A DNA stretch of 32,048 nucleotides from JAADHY01 sp964428935 (GCA_964428935.1 CAYSAG010000018.1:1-32048), one strand, 5' to 3'; shown: positions 23,340 through 32,048, counted from the first letter of the stretch. The notes: generated by a model from the letters alone, not told the origin. Program-made: numbers and translations.

Positions 23340-25754
23340 TCACTGCGTCCAAAACCGTTGACGTCGGCGTCTGGACGGCCGCGACAGGCTGGTGACGCGG
23401 TCGACGGCGTCCAGAACGTCGTCCAACAGTCGGTCCGCGGTCTGGTCGGTCAGGGCCTCCAGCTGCCCGGCGTCGTAGTCCTTCAGTCGTCGTTCCACCA
23501 ACGCCTGCAGCCGGCGCAACTGGCGTCGCAGTCCGGGGTGCTCAGACAGCAGCATGTTGAGTTCCACGAGCCGGTTAACCAGCTCGTCCCAAAGGCGTCG
23601 GCGAGTGCTGTCGCGGCGGGCCTTTCGGACCCGACGAATGAGGCTCCGAATGCGTCGGACCACGCTCTGCCGGTCCCACCTGTCGGGCAGCTCGGACGGC
23701 GACCTTGCCACCTCAGGCCCGCGAGCCTGGAACGTCGCGGTGATTGGAGCGAGGGAATGCGGCAGCAGGCTCGGGCAGTAGGCGACGTCTCGGGCCGAAG
23801 TGTCCGGGTCCCAGCCAGCCGGCAAGTCGACCGGTTGCGTGACCGACACCAGCCGACCGTCGGCGTTCACCACTTCGCTGCGGTCGACGGCGACGAAGGC
23901 CGTGAAACGAGAGAGCACTCCGGTTTCGAGCGACGTCGCAACAATTTGCTCTTCCAGTTCCCACGCCTCGCCGTTCGAACCGGCCCTGGAAAAGTCGCCG
24001 CTGGCGTAGCGGTCTTCCAGCGCCCGGACGCGGGCTCGTCCCCAAAGCGGCAACAGTGTCGACGCGTCAGCCGGACGACCCGTCACTTCTTGCGACCAGG
24101 GTTGGCCGTCCGGAGTCGTCGCGTGAATGCGAAGACGCAGAGCCTGCGGGGGTTGCTGCGAGCGAAACCGGCCCGAAATGACCACCGGACGCTCGGCGAA
24201 CAAGTCCGGCAGCGGCTCGGGCACCAGACTGTCCGGCTCCCACGTCCACCCGACCGGCTCCAAACGAATTCCGGTCAGCCAAGGCGTAGCAATCGACCGG
24301 TGAATCCGGTCCATGACTTCGTCCAGCCGGTCTTCCGACTCAATCAACTCGCACCAGCCGCCGCCCAGGTCAGCGAGCCGGCGAAGAAAACCCGCGTTGA
24401 CGGCTTGGTCAATGCCAACCGCAAACACTCGGGGCGGGCGAGGTCCAGCGGCTTGTCGGAGCGTGCGCAACAGGACGTCTTCACCGGCCACCTGCCCGTC
24501 GGTGACCAAGACGAGAATGGCTTCTCGGTCCGGGCGCTGATTCGCTTGCAGGAGACAAACGGCTGTTTCCAACGCCGGCCCCAGTTCCGTGCCTCCTCGC
24601 GCTTCAATGCCATTCAGCCACTCGATTGTGCGCCAGCGGCCGCGGTTGGTCGCCGCCAACAAAACGGCCTCCTGCTGGTGGCTCGTTTCCACGTCTGGAA
24701 ATTCGAGCTGGCTGTCGAACGCGACGACGGTAAACCGGTCGTGGTCCAACAACGTGTCAATCATTCGGCCGACGGCACGTCGAGCGGCCACCATTTTCCA
24801 CCCAGCCATGCTGCCGGACCGGTCCAGCACAAAGACCACGTCCCGGGGGCGGCGGACGGCGGCTTGCGACAAAGGGGATGGAATCAGGGTCAGCGCGAAC
24901 GTGCCGGGACGGTCGTCTTGGGCAGGAGCGACCTGGAGCGAGGAAGTGACCGAAGCCGAGGCGAGCGGCAGGCGAAGAACGAAGTCGCGGTTGAGCCGCT
25001 CGCCGGGCTGCAAACGAACTCGACACGGCGGACCGGCCTCGGTGACCACACTGTGCAGAGTACACGCCATTCGGCTGAGCCAGTCGTCCGTGTAGAGTCC
25101 GGCCGGGTCGATTTCAACCTCCAGCGACAAACGCACCAGGTTCGGAAAGCCCGGCAGCAAAACGGGCGGGGTGACACGAGACGCGTCCGGGACCTGGTCG
25201 GTGTCGACGGCCGTGCCCGTTCCGACCGAAGGTCCGTCCAGCGGAAAACCTGGAACGTAACGCGGCGCGACGACCAGGGGAAACCGAAACGTCGCTTCAG
25301 CCCCGGTCGTCTCCAGTGGCACGACCAACGTCAGCTCGACGGCAGCGTCCTCGCCCGGCGGCACGTTTCCGACGCGCACCGTGAACGTGCCGCTGCGTTC
25401 TTCTTCCGCAATGGCCGCCCGGTGTCCCTCTTCAATGGCCCGGTCGTACTCGGCCCGGGCCTCGGCCCGTTCCCTCAGTTCCGCTTCAATTCGCCGCTCC
25501 CCCACCCGCATGGTGAAGCCGGTGACCGCTCCTCGGTCCGGCAGCGGGGAAATGTACGTCGCCTCCAACGGCTCGCTCAGCGAGTTGCGGAAGGTCTGCC
25601 GGACCAGCACTCGAGCGCTCAAGCCAGCAATGGAAGCTTGCACTTGGAGCGACTTGAGCGGCAGGCAACCCAGAGCGGTTTGCAAAGCTCCGAACCCGGC
25701 GTCGTCGGACGCCCACTTCTCCTCCCACTTCAGCTCTTGGACGGTTTGAGTCAT
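23340..25754 (-). CDS. VIT and vWA domain protein
   Basis: An 804-residue protein with no signal peptide or membrane helix, so probably cytosolic. A vault protein inter-alpha-trypsin (VIT) domain spans about residues 25-150 (LSARVLVRQTFRNSLSEPLEATYISPLPDRGAVTGFTMRVGERRIEAELRERAEARAEYDRAIEEGHRAAIAEEERSGTF pattern, with the typical AxxxYxxAxxxGxxAxLxExxRxxxF helix). A vWA domain (about 303-480) has an intact MIDAS (FVLDRSGSMAGWKM, D311/S313/S315; VLVTDGQVAGE). After it comes a beta-rich region with LEEQIVATSLETGVLSRFTAFVAVDRSE, usual in bacterial VIT-vWA proteins, and a C-terminal charged helical region (about 690-790). GAGG seven bases upstream supports ATG 25754. The MerR-like gene lies 176 bases upstream on the same strand, so the two are probably linked in control. 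The function is unknown; a metal-dependent scaffold is likely. Confidence 0.87.
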   Translation of the reverse strand: MTQTVQELKWEEKWASDDAGFGALQTALGCLPLKSLQVQASIAGLSARVLVRQTFRNSLSEPLEATYISPLPDRGAVTGFTMRVGERRIEAELRERAEARAEYDRAIEEGHRAAIAEEERSGTFTVRVGNVPPGEDAAVELTLVVPLETTGAEATFRFPLVVAPRYVPGFPLDGPSVGTGTAVDTDQVPDASRVTPPVLLPGFPNLVRLSLEVEIDPAGLYTDDWLSRMACTLHSVVTEAGPPCRVRLQPGERLNRDFVLRLPLASASVTSSLQVAPAQDDRPGTFALTLIPSPLSQAAVRRPRDVVFVLDRSGSMAGWKMVAARRAVGRMIDTLLDHDRFTVVAFDSQLEFPDVETSHQQEAVLLAATNRGRWRTIEWLNGIEARGGTELGPALETAVCLLQANQRPDREAILVLVTDGQVAGEDVLLRTLRQAAGPRPPRVFAVGIDQAVNAGFLRRLADLGGGWCELIESEDRLDEVMDRIHRSIATPWLTGIRLEPVGWTWEPDSLVPEPLPDLFAERPVVISGRFRSQQPPQALRLRIHATTPDGQPWSQEVTGRPADASTLLPLWGRARVRALEDRYASGDFSRAGSNGEAWELEEQIVATSLETGVLSRFTAFVAVDRSEVVNADGRLVSVTQPVDLPAGWDPDTSARDVAYCPSLLPHSLAPITATFQARGPEVARSPSELPDRWDRQSVVRRIRSLIRRVRKARRDSTRRRLWDELVNRLVELNMLLSEHPGLRRQLRRLQALVERRLKDYDAGQLEALTDQTADRLLDDVLDAVDRVTSLSRPSRRRRQRFWTQ

Positions 25755-25930
25755 TTCGCACCTCACTTTCTGAAGCCTCACACCCCAATCTTTCGTGGAA
25801 CGCGGTCCGCTCGGCCGACGGCTCCGGTCAGCAACCAGTCGCCAACGCTCGGCCCGGCGGTCCAAGCGACCCGGCCGCGGACTGTCTCGGCGAGCCGGTC
25901 TGTCCCGGCACGTCGAAACCACGCGGTCGA

Positions 25931-26713
25931 CTAGTCCGTCGGACCGGAAGCTTGTGAAGCCGCGCGCTCGGCCCGCGGCGAAACCAGCCCGTGACGCGTC
26001 AACCGCTTCAGCAGTTGCCTCAGCGCCGGCTCTAGCTCTGCCAAGACCGACCGGTCGAGCTGCTCCGGCCGAACCCCCTCGAGCACCAACGTGACGCCCG
26101 GCGCCAGAGGAAGGTGGACCGCCGGCCGGAGCGTGGAAGTCGAGACCGACGCCCGGCTCGCCGGAAACGTCTCTCCGTCTCCGACCCGGCTTTCCTCTTC
26201 CGTCGAGCCCGACGCGACAGGCAACGGGGCCGGCCGCCAGAACCGTTCGCTTGGCCGCCCAACGCTCTCCGCCGGCAGCGACGGGCCGCCGACTGCGTCA
26301 GTCGAACGCTCAGGAGCCTCCGCCGCGGCCGAGCCGTCTGCGACACCGGCCGTCGGAGGTGTCGTGCGAGCCGAGCGGACCGTCTGCCAAAAGCCCTTCG
26401 GCAATCCGGCCAGACGGCTGAGCCTCTCGTCGTCCGCCCCGGCCAGTGCGCGCTGAACCTCCAGCAGGCTCGCCCCCCGGGCCTGCAGCTTCTTAATGGC
26501 GACTAACTGCAAGACGTGCCGACGACCGTAGTACGCCGTTCGGCCACGCATTTCGAGCGGCCGGTCCAACAGCCCCAACGTCGTGTAGTACCGAATCGTC
26601 CGCGCGTCCGGCACGGCTCGGACTCTTGCCGTCGCCGGGCCGGTGTACCCGACCGCTCGCAGCGCTTCGGCCACGACTTCTGCCAATTCGTCAATTCGCC
26701 ATTGCTCGCTCAT
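25931..26713 (-). CDS. MerR-family-like transcriptional regulator with enlarged HTH
   Basis: A 260-residue protein. The N-terminal DNA-binding part has MerR features: a helix-turn-helix beginning WRIDELAEVVAEAL and the wing RTIRYYTTLGLLDRPLEMRGRTAYYGRRHVLQLVAIKKLQARGASLLEVQRAL. Between the first helix and TIRYY there are about 18 more residues than in typical MerR proteins (VGYTGPATARVRAVPDA), so the HTH is expanded. A Pro/Ser/Ala-rich linker of about 90 residues follows (115-205), and a C-terminal domain (HLPLAPGVTLVLEGVRPEQL...ELEPALRQLLKRLT) with no visible metal-binding cysteines. The start at 26713 coincides with the expected transcription start, so the message is probably leaderless. 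Its own promoter carries a perfect palindrome, which suggests self-regulation, and the next gene is the VIT-vWA gene. Confidence 0.82.
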   Translation of the reverse strand: MSEQWRIDELAEVVAEALRAVGYTGPATARVRAVPDARTIRYYTTLGLLDRPLEMRGRTAYYGRRHVLQLVAIKKLQARGASLLEVQRALAGADDERLSRLAGLPKGFWQTVRSARTTPPTAGVADGSAAAEAPERSTDAVGGPSLPAESVGRPSERFWRPAPLPVASGSTEEESRVGDGETFPASRASVSTSTLRPAVHLPLAPGVTLVLEGVRPEQLDRSVLAELEPALRQLLKRLTRHGLVSPRAERAASQASGPTD

Positions 26714-26719
26714 GCCCCT

Positions 26720-26747
26720 ATTCTACACTGTCATATGACAGTGTCAA
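26720..26747 (-). promoter_or_regulatory. merR promoter with a 20-bp perfect palindrome as operator
   Basis: On the minus strand TTGACA (26747-26742) and TAGAAT (26725-26720) are 16 bases apart. The perfect palindrome ACACTGTCATATGACAGTGT fills 26725-26744, so it spans the spacer and touches both boxes. The regulator's ATG begins seven bases after the -10 box, where transcription is expected to start. A dyad between -35 and -10 is the usual site for MerR-family proteins. Confidence 0.85.
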
Positions 26748-26853
26748 GACTGTTCCCTCACAACGCAGCTCGCTCGGCCACTGGAGGTCGCCGGGCCCCA
26801 CCGGCTCGGTGAAGAGAGGACGCGGTGGTCGGCGACCGGTTTCGGGGCGAGGC

Positions 26854-26892
26854 TTTGACCGGCGGCGGTTCGGTTGCGTAACATCGGCCGGC
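26854..26892 (+). promoter_or_regulatory. Promoter of the giant PQQ-propeller gene, shared motif copy 2
   Basis: TTTGACCGG (26854-26862) contains the -35 box TTGACC (26855-26860); after an 18-base spacer TAACAT (26879-26884) continues as CGGCCGGC to 26892. The transporter promoter at 21714-21750 has the same elements with a 17-base spacer. The start codon at 26966 is about 80 bases after the -10 box. Confidence 0.65.
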
Positions 26893-26965
26893 GCTGCTGT
26901 CTGGTGGCGGCGGCCGAGGTTGCTGCGGAGCGTGGACACACGCCGGGATTGACGGAGACGGGACG

Positions 26966-29900
26966 ATGGTGCGAGGCTGGTTGAAGTGGGTGGTAGGAGC
27001 CGTTGTGTTGTTGGCTGTGTGGACGGTCGAGGGGCGAGCGGAGGATTGGCCGACCTTCCGGAAGGACGCGGCGCGCAGCGGAGTCTCGTCCGAAGTGCTG
27101 AGGTTGCCGCTGAGGGTCGAGTGGGTCTACCGGCCTGAGCAGCCGCCTCGGCCGGCGTGGCCCGAGCCGGGCAAGGAGCTGAACCGGCTGGACTTCGACT
27201 ACGCCTTCCAACCGGTGGTGGCCGACGGTCTGGTGTACTTCGGCTCGTCGGCCGACGACACGGTCCGAGCCGTCGACGCCAAGACCGGCCGGCTGGTGTG
27301 GCGGTTCACGACGGACGGGCCGGTGCGGTTCGCACCGTGTGTCGGTCGCGGCAAAGTGTACGTCGCGTCGGACGACGGCGTGCTGTACGCGCTGGACGCC
27401 AAGACTGGCCGGCTGGTGTGGAAATTTCGAGCCGGTCCGCGCGGCGACCGGTTGCTCGGCAACGGGCGTTTGATTGCTCGCTACCCGTGCCGCACGGGAG
27501 CTCTCCTGGTCGACGACGTGGTCTACGGGACGGCCGGCATGTGGCCGACCGAGGGCGTGTTTGTCTACGCGCTCGACGCCGACACCGGCAAAGAACTGTG
27601 GTGCAACGACTCCAGCGGCTCCATTTACGTGGACTTGCCACACGCTTTCGCCAGCGGCTTCAGCGGTGTGGCTCCCCAGGGCGATTTGGTCGCGACGGAC
27701 ACGCGGCTGCTGGTGCCAACCGGACGCTGCGTGCCGGCGGTCTTCGACCGCCGGACCGGACGCTTGTTGTACTACAAGCCGGAAAAGACTCACTACCACG
27801 GCGCGACCAACGGGGGCGGCAGTTGGTGCGTCGCCGTTCAAACGGGACCCGGACGCGGCTTGTTTTTCAACCCGAAGGGCCGGTTCCGCAACCCGTCCGA
27901 AGCACACGAAGGCGAAGCGGAACCGTGTCCAGACGACGGAGTCATCGTTTACTCGCTGGTCACGGGAGACCAGCTTCGTTACCTGCCGGGCGAGTACCGG
28001 GTGCTGGTCTGCGACGGGGTCGTGTACGCGGCGGGCAATGGGAGCATCGAAGCGATTGACCTGAAGGTCTTGCTGCAAAAGGCCAAGTTGAAGCCGGAGG
28101 ACGTTCGTTGGTCGACGCCGCACCCGGACCGGGTCTACTGTCTGGCCTGGGCCGGCGGACTGCTGCTGACCGGAAACCGCGACTCGGTCGTTGCGTTGGA
28201 CGGGACGAGCGGTCGGGCGGTGTGGCGTGTCGAGCTGAAGGGGCAGCGTGTGCGGGGCTTGGCCGTCGCCGACGGCCGTCTGTTTGCCGCAACGCAGAAC
28301 GGGGCAATTCTGTGTTTTGCTCCGACGAGCGACAAACAGACCGCCGACGCGGCGCCGCGCAGCGTCGCGGTTCGTTCGCCGGCTGAGCCGTCTCGTCCTG
28401 TGCCCGAGCCGTTCCTCCGGAAGGCGAAGGACGTCCTGGCGCGGTCCGGGAAGTCGGAGGGCTACGCGTTGGTCGTGGGCGAGCCGGACGCTCGGCTGGC
28501 CGAGGCGCTGGCTCGGCAAGCGCGGCTTCACGTGGTCTGTTTGCTCGACGACCCGGCCCGAGTGGCTGCTGAGCGCAACCGACTGATTGACGCGGGGCTC
28601 TACGGGTCGCGCGTGGTCGTCCACCGGTTGGAGAACCCCGGTCACGTACGACTCCCGCCGTACTTTGCCGACCTGGTTGTCGTTTCGGCGTCGGCGAAGG
28701 CACCGGACCCGGAGGAATGTTACCGGGTGGTCCGGCCCGAGGGCGGAGTGTTGTGTTTGGTGGGCTTTGGCGAGGCGGAGCGGCGTCGGTTTTGGAAAGC
28801 GGTGGGGGTGGAAGCGGAGGACGGCACGACGGGCGTTGAAGACGGCGTCCGGCAGCGAAAGGGAAGAACGGACGCGCCGTCGGAGCGGGTCAAGGCGACC
28901 GTGGTTCGTGGCGCTTTACCCGGAGCGGGCCGGTGGCGTTACCCCTGGGCGGACGGTGGTCGACGCGGGGTGAGCGACGAAAGCCGCGTTCAGTTTCCGC
29001 TGCGACTGCTGTGGTTCGGCGGTCCGGGCCCCGGGCGGCTGTTGGACCGACACTTGATGCCGTCGCCTCCGGTTTCGAGCGGCGGCCGCGTGTTCTTGGA
29101 GGGTCAACACCACGTGCTCGCCTTCGACGCCTACAACGGACGGGAATTGTGGTGTCGGCGAATTCCCGAAGTGGGCCGCAAGTACTCGCAGTACTACTCG
29201 AGCAGTCTGGTTGCGGACGAAGACAGTGTGTACGTGGTGCGGGGCGACCGGTGTTGGCGGCTCGACCAGCGGACGGGCCGAACGCGGGCTGTCTACACAG
29301 TTCCCGAAGCCGTCGTCCGGCAGGTGCCGCCGCCCGTGCTGCCGGAGTACATGGACGTGGAGTGGCCGGAAACGTGGTCCGTTGTGGGACCGTTTCCACG
29401 TGGGTCCAGTCCGCTGCCGCCCGAGCAGTTGAAGGTCATTCCCAAGCGGGTCACGTTCAACGGGCGGGAGTACGTTGCGAAGGAGCTGAAGGCGGAGCAG
29501 GGGGTTTTGGACTTCACGTTGCTTTACGGCGGCTACGGGTTCGAGCCGTTGGCAGCCGGCGAGCGGCCGGCGGCGGTTCCGCGACGCGGAAAGCAGTACA
29601 GTTTTCACGACGTGGGCCGCGTTTGCATTGCTTTCGCCAAGATTCGTTGTCCACGAGCGGGGCGGCTGTTGATTGGCGCAGGGGCCGACTGGGGAATGCG
29701 GTGGTACTTGGACGGGAAGGTGGTCTTCGACGCCTTGAAGAACGACAGCACGTCCCGTCGCCGCGGGTTCTACAACCCGGAGCCTTGCTCCGCGACGGAC
29801 GAACTGTTCGACGTGGACGTGACGGCCGGCGAGCACGTGCTGGCCGTGTTGGTCACCGCGGGCAGCCGCGGCTGGGCTTTGGCGTCGGCGAGCGTGGCCG

Positions 29901-32048
29901 AGCGTGCGAGCGAGCTGCGGCCGGTGTCCGCGGGCGAGAACCCCAACCTGCCCAACCTGCGCGACCTGGTGTGGGGCTACCTCTCGGTGACGGACAAGCT
30001 GGTCTTGGGCAGTTACAACGTCCCGCTGACGGCCGGACAACCGGCCGAGTGGCAATTGCTGTCGCGTTCCGAAAGCAAAGCCCTGTTCGCTCTGGACAAG
30101 AAAGACGGTTCCCTCCGCTGGGTCTACCGAGCCAGACCGAACCGGGTGGTGTGGAACATCGAAATTGCTTTCGGCGACGGGCGGTTGTTTCTGGTCGAGG
30201 GGACTTCGAAGGCCGAGTTGGTTCGAGCTCGTCGGCGCAACCGGTCGGTCCAAGCGGAACTGTCGCTGGTGGCACTCGACCTCGACACCGGACGGCAACT
30301 GTGGCGGCAAGACGACGTGCCGCTGCTGGGGGAGCGGAGTCAGCCGAGCCGACTGAAGACCAACCTCACGCACCTGTTCATGGGACTGCCCACTTGGGAG
30401 CATTTGGTGTACGCCGACGGCGTGGTCCTGTACGGAGCGAATGCGGCTTACGACGCGAAGACGGGACGAAAACTGTGGCAGAGCAACGTCAAGCCGGGCA
30501 AGCTGCCGGTAGTCTGCGGCGACCGAATCGTGACGTCCTCAGCGGCTTACGAGCTTCGCACGGGACGGCCGGTCACGGTCGAGGACTTCCTCACCGGCCA
30601 ACGGGTGCCGTGGCGGTACGTCCGGGCTTACGGGTGCGGGCCGGTCGCCGGTTGTCGGCACGTCTTGTTCTTCCGTTCCGGCGCGGACGGTTTGCTGGAC
30701 CTACAGACCGGCGGCACGACGAACTTCGGCGGCGTTCGCAGCGGCTGTGCTCGGACGCTGCTGGCGGCTGGCGGTCTACTCATTCACACCCAGGGCTACA
30801 GCGGCTGCGCGTGTTCGTACAACTTTCAGACCAACCTGGCGTTGGTGGCTGCGCGGGACTGGTGGCCCGCCGTCGGAACGCCCGGCGGCGCCCGCGGCCA
30901 GTCGCCGGACGAGTCGACCGAAGCGGCTGGCGAGGGGCTCGACACGTGGTTCGTGTTCCCGCGTCGGGTCGAGCGGGGACTGGTCCGACGTCTGGCCGTC
31001 AACTTCGGAGCGCCTGGGGACCGGCGGGACCGGGACGGCACCGAGTGGCTGGGATTCCCACGGCCTCTGCTCGACGCCGCCTGTCCGGCCCCCGTTCGGT
31101 TGTCTTTGAGCCGGGCCGAGTGCGTCTACCGGCGCCGGGCTACGGCCGCCGTTCGGAAGACCCCCACGCCGTGGGTCTACAGCTCGGCGCTGTACGGCGA
31201 AGGCCGCGTGGTGGTCGACTTGTCGTTGTCACCGGGCGTTGTCTTGCGGGAACGTCGGTCGGGCTCGCCGCCCACACTGGACGGCGTGTTGGACGAGCCC
31301 TGCTGGAAGGAGGCGGAGCCCGTGGCCTTTCAAAGCTCGCCGTTTTCGCTGCTGGGAGCTCGCGCGGAGCTGCGGCTGTTCCGCGACGCCGACGCCGTCT
31401 ACTTCGGCTACCGGTGTCGTCGAGCGGCCGACGGGCCGGCCCACGCCGGCCGGGGCCAGTCGTCCGCGTCGACCGACAAAGTGGAAATTTTCCTGGCCGA
31501 CAGGAGCCGCTCGGTGGGAATCCATTTCGTCGTGCACCGCTCCGGCCGTGCCAACGCGACCTTCGGCACGGTCTCGTCCACTCGCCGAATCGACCCTCAG
31601 TGGCACGGCCGCTGGCAGTGGGCCGTCCACGAAGCGGCCGACGAATGGACGGCCGAAGTGGCGGTCCCGGTTGAAACGCTCCGGCAGTCCGGCATGGACC
31701 TTCGACGCCTGCAACTGAACGCTCTGGCCCAAAGCGGCACACCGGCCGGCCTGGAGACCGTCTTCTTGACCGACCCCCGTTACGGCACCAAGTTCCGCAG
31801 CTGCATTGGGTTCGTGAAGCTGCTGCCCAAGCCGGCCGTTCGACCGAGGCCCCGCCGGTTCACCCTGCGGCTCCATTTTGCCGAAGTCGAGCCGGTCCGT
31901 GCTGGCGAGCGGGTCTTCGACGTGGTGGTTCAAGGAACGACGGTCCTGCAGAACTTCGACGTGGTCCGCGAAGCCGGGGGACGGTTCCGACCAGTGGTCA
32001 AACAGATTCCGCACGTGGAAGGAACGGAGCGGATTGAAGTCGAAGTTC
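26966..32048 (+). CDS. Giant exported PQQ-propeller protein with methyltransferase-like insert, CBM9-like and malectin-like domains (partial, cut by window end)
   Basis: One frame stays open from ATG 26966 to the right edge, at least 1694 residues, with no stop. A signal peptide opens it (WLKWVVGAVVLLAVWTVEGRA, then EDWPTFRKD). A first propeller (about 35-470) has PQQ-like blades such as VYVASDDGVLYALDAKTGRLVWKF. A Rossmann-like region (about 490-610: GYALVVGEPDARLAEALARQ...LHVVCLLDD...DLVVVSAS...YRVVRPEGGVLCLVG) resembles a class I methyltransferase, but motif I (VVGEPD) is degenerate. A second propeller follows (about 690-1330), with an inserted beta-sandwich-like part near 795-975 (WSVVGPFP; LLIGAGADWGMRWYLDG). 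Then come a CBM9/DOMON-like domain (about 1431-1610: LDGVLDEPCWKEAE) and a malectin-like start (FTLRLHFAEVE...GERVFDVVVQG) at the edge. Paired cysteines occur near residues 1230-1290. The architecture suggests an envelope protein that binds carbohydrate; activity is unknown. Confidence 0.85.
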   Translation, partial: MVRGWLKWVVGAVVLLAVWTVEGRAEDWPTFRKDAARSGVSSEVLRLPLRVEWVYRPEQPPRPAWPEPGKELNRLDFDYAFQPVVADGLVYFGSSADDTVRAVDAKTGRLVWRFTTDGPVRFAPCVGRGKVYVASDDGVLYALDAKTGRLVWKFRAGPRGDRLLGNGRLIARYPCRTGALLVDDVVYGTAGMWPTEGVFVYALDADTGKELWCNDSSGSIYVDLPHAFASGFSGVAPQGDLVATDTRLLVPTGRCVPAVFDRRTGRLLYYKPEKTHYHGATNGGGSWCVAVQTGPGRGLFFNPKGRFRNPSEAHEGEAEPCPDDGVIVYSLVTGDQLRYLPGEYRVLVCDGVVYAAGNGSIEAIDLKVLLQKAKLKPEDVRWSTPHPDRVYCLAWAGGLLLTGNRDSVVALDGTSGRAVWRVELKGQRVRGLAVADGRLFAATQNGAILCFAPTSDKQTADAAPRSVAVRSPAEPSRPVPEPFLRKAKDVLARSGKSEGYALVVGEPDARLAEALARQARLHVVCLLDDPARVAAERNRLIDAGLYGSRVVVHRLENPGHVRLPPYFADLVVVSASAKAPDPEECYRVVRPEGGVLCLVGFGEAERRRFWKAVGVEAEDGTTGVEDGVRQRKGRTDAPSERVKATVVRGALPGAGRWRYPWADGGRRGVSDESRVQFPLRLLWFGGPGPGRLLDRHLMPSPPVSSGGRVFLEGQHHVLAFDAYNGRELWCRRIPEVGRKYSQYYSSSLVADEDSVYVVRGDRCWRLDQRTGRTRAVYTVPEAVVRQVPPPVLPEYMDVEWPETWSVVGPFPRGSSPLPPEQLKVIPKRVTFNGREYVAKELKAEQGVLDFTLLYGGYGFEPLAAGERPAAVPRRGKQYSFHDVGRVCIAFAKIRCPRAGRLLIGAGADWGMRWYLDGKVVFDALKNDSTSRRRGFYNPEPCSATDELFDVDVTAGEHVLAVLVTAGSRGWALASASVAERASELRPVSAGENPNLPNLRDLVWGYLSVTDKLVLGSYNVPLTAGQPAEWQLLSRSESKALFALDKKDGSLRWVYRARPNRVVWNIEIAFGDGRLFLVEGTSKAELVRARRRNRSVQAELSLVALDLDTGRQLWRQDDVPLLGERSQPSRLKTNLTHLFMGLPTWEHLVYADGVVLYGANAAYDAKTGRKLWQSNVKPGKLPVVCGDRIVTSSAAYELRTGRPVTVEDFLTGQRVPWRYVRAYGCGPVAGCRHVLFFRSGADGLLDLQTGGTTNFGGVRSGCARTLLAAGGLLIHTQGYSGCACSYNFQTNLALVAARDWWPAVGTPGGARGQSPDESTEAAGEGLDTWFVFPRRVERGLVRRLAVNFGAPGDRRDRDGTEWLGFPRPLLDAACPAPVRLSLSRAECVYRRRATAAVRKTPTPWVYSSALYGEGRVVVDLSLSPGVVLRERRSGSPPTLDGVLDEPCWKEAEPVAFQSSPFSLLGARAELRLFRDADAVYFGYRCRRAADGPAHAGRGQSSASTDKVEIFLADRSRSVGIHFVVHRSGRANATFGTVSSTRRIDPQWHGRWQWAVHEAADEWTAEVAVPVETLRQSGMDLRRLQLNALAQSGTPAGLETVFLTDPRYGTKFRSCIGFVKLLPKPAVRPRPRRFTLRLHFAEVEPVRAGERVFDVVVQGTTVLQNFDVVREAGGRFRPVVKQIPHVEGTERIEVEV

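Noticed and set aside
23319..25934. 871-codon plus-strand open frame across the VIT-vWA gene
   Set aside because: It mirrors the real minus-strand gene and has no recognisable domain.
26744..28645. 633-codon minus-strand open frame over the start of the giant gene and its promoter
   Set aside because: Antisense to recognisable PQQ repeats, no domain, and it would run across the promoter region.
28933..31674. 913-codon plus-strand open frame in a second frame of the giant gene
   Set aside because: The other frame gives continuous PQQ blades and CBM9-like sequence from the signal peptide onward; this one is Arg/Gly-rich only.

Overview
The window is GC-rich bacterial DNA and looks like a member of the Planctomycetota. 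The evidence is the gene content: a BatA-like/vWA membrane pair, a VIT-vWA protein under a MerR-type regulator, a Flp-pilin-like small protein, a very large PQQ-propeller protein with a methyltransferase-like insert and CBM9- and malectin-like ends, and a 91-residue coiled-coil protein of a type I associate with planctomycetes. No rRNA, tRNA, CRISPR array, phage gene or transposase was seen. Genus cannot be fixed from this stretch.

Layout. 0.3-0.7 kb: a small coiled-coil protein with a strong hairpin terminator. 0.8-4.3 kb: a bile-acid:sodium symporter family protein on the minus strand, divergent from ubiE/menG and then selD on the plus strand. selD is read correctly only if an in-frame TGA at 3320-3322 is decoded as selenocysteine. 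4.4-7.1 kb: an SGNH-like protein (minus) and rimI (plus). 7.2-10.6 kb (minus): galU, a GHMP kinase very like plant glucuronokinase, and a GT81 glucosyl-3-phosphoglycerate-synthase-like glycosyltransferase, a sugar-nucleotide cluster. 11.7-15.1 kb (plus): a peptidoglycan amidase, an alpha/beta-hydrolase-fold protein that has lost its catalytic residues, and a glycosyltransferase with a TPR-like tail. 15.2-21.3 kb (minus): a vWA/GATase-like membrane protein, a BatA-like vWA membrane protein and the pilin-like protein. 21.8-22.9 kb (plus): an ArsB/NhaD-type ion transporter. 23.3-26.7 kb (minus): the VIT-vWA protein and its MerR-like regulator. From 26.97 kb to the right edge (plus): the giant PQQ-propeller protein, cut by the window end.

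Non-coding signals. A dispersed repeat of about 130 bp occurs twice, each time directly upstream of a gene and in that gene's orientation (selD and galU). A cluster of short palindromes fills the convergent gap at 23.1-23.3 kb. A 27-bp tandem repeat sits over the 3' end of the pilin-like gene. Two promoters share an extended core (TTTGACCGG, then TAACATCGGCCGGC). The merR promoter carries a 20-bp perfect palindrome between its -35 and -10 boxes and appears to make a leaderless message.

The strongest results are the UGA-decoded selD with a candidate SECIS hairpin, the self-regulating merR promoter beside the VIT-vWA gene, the glucuronokinase-like/GalU/GT81 cluster, and the propeller-methyltransferase fusion.
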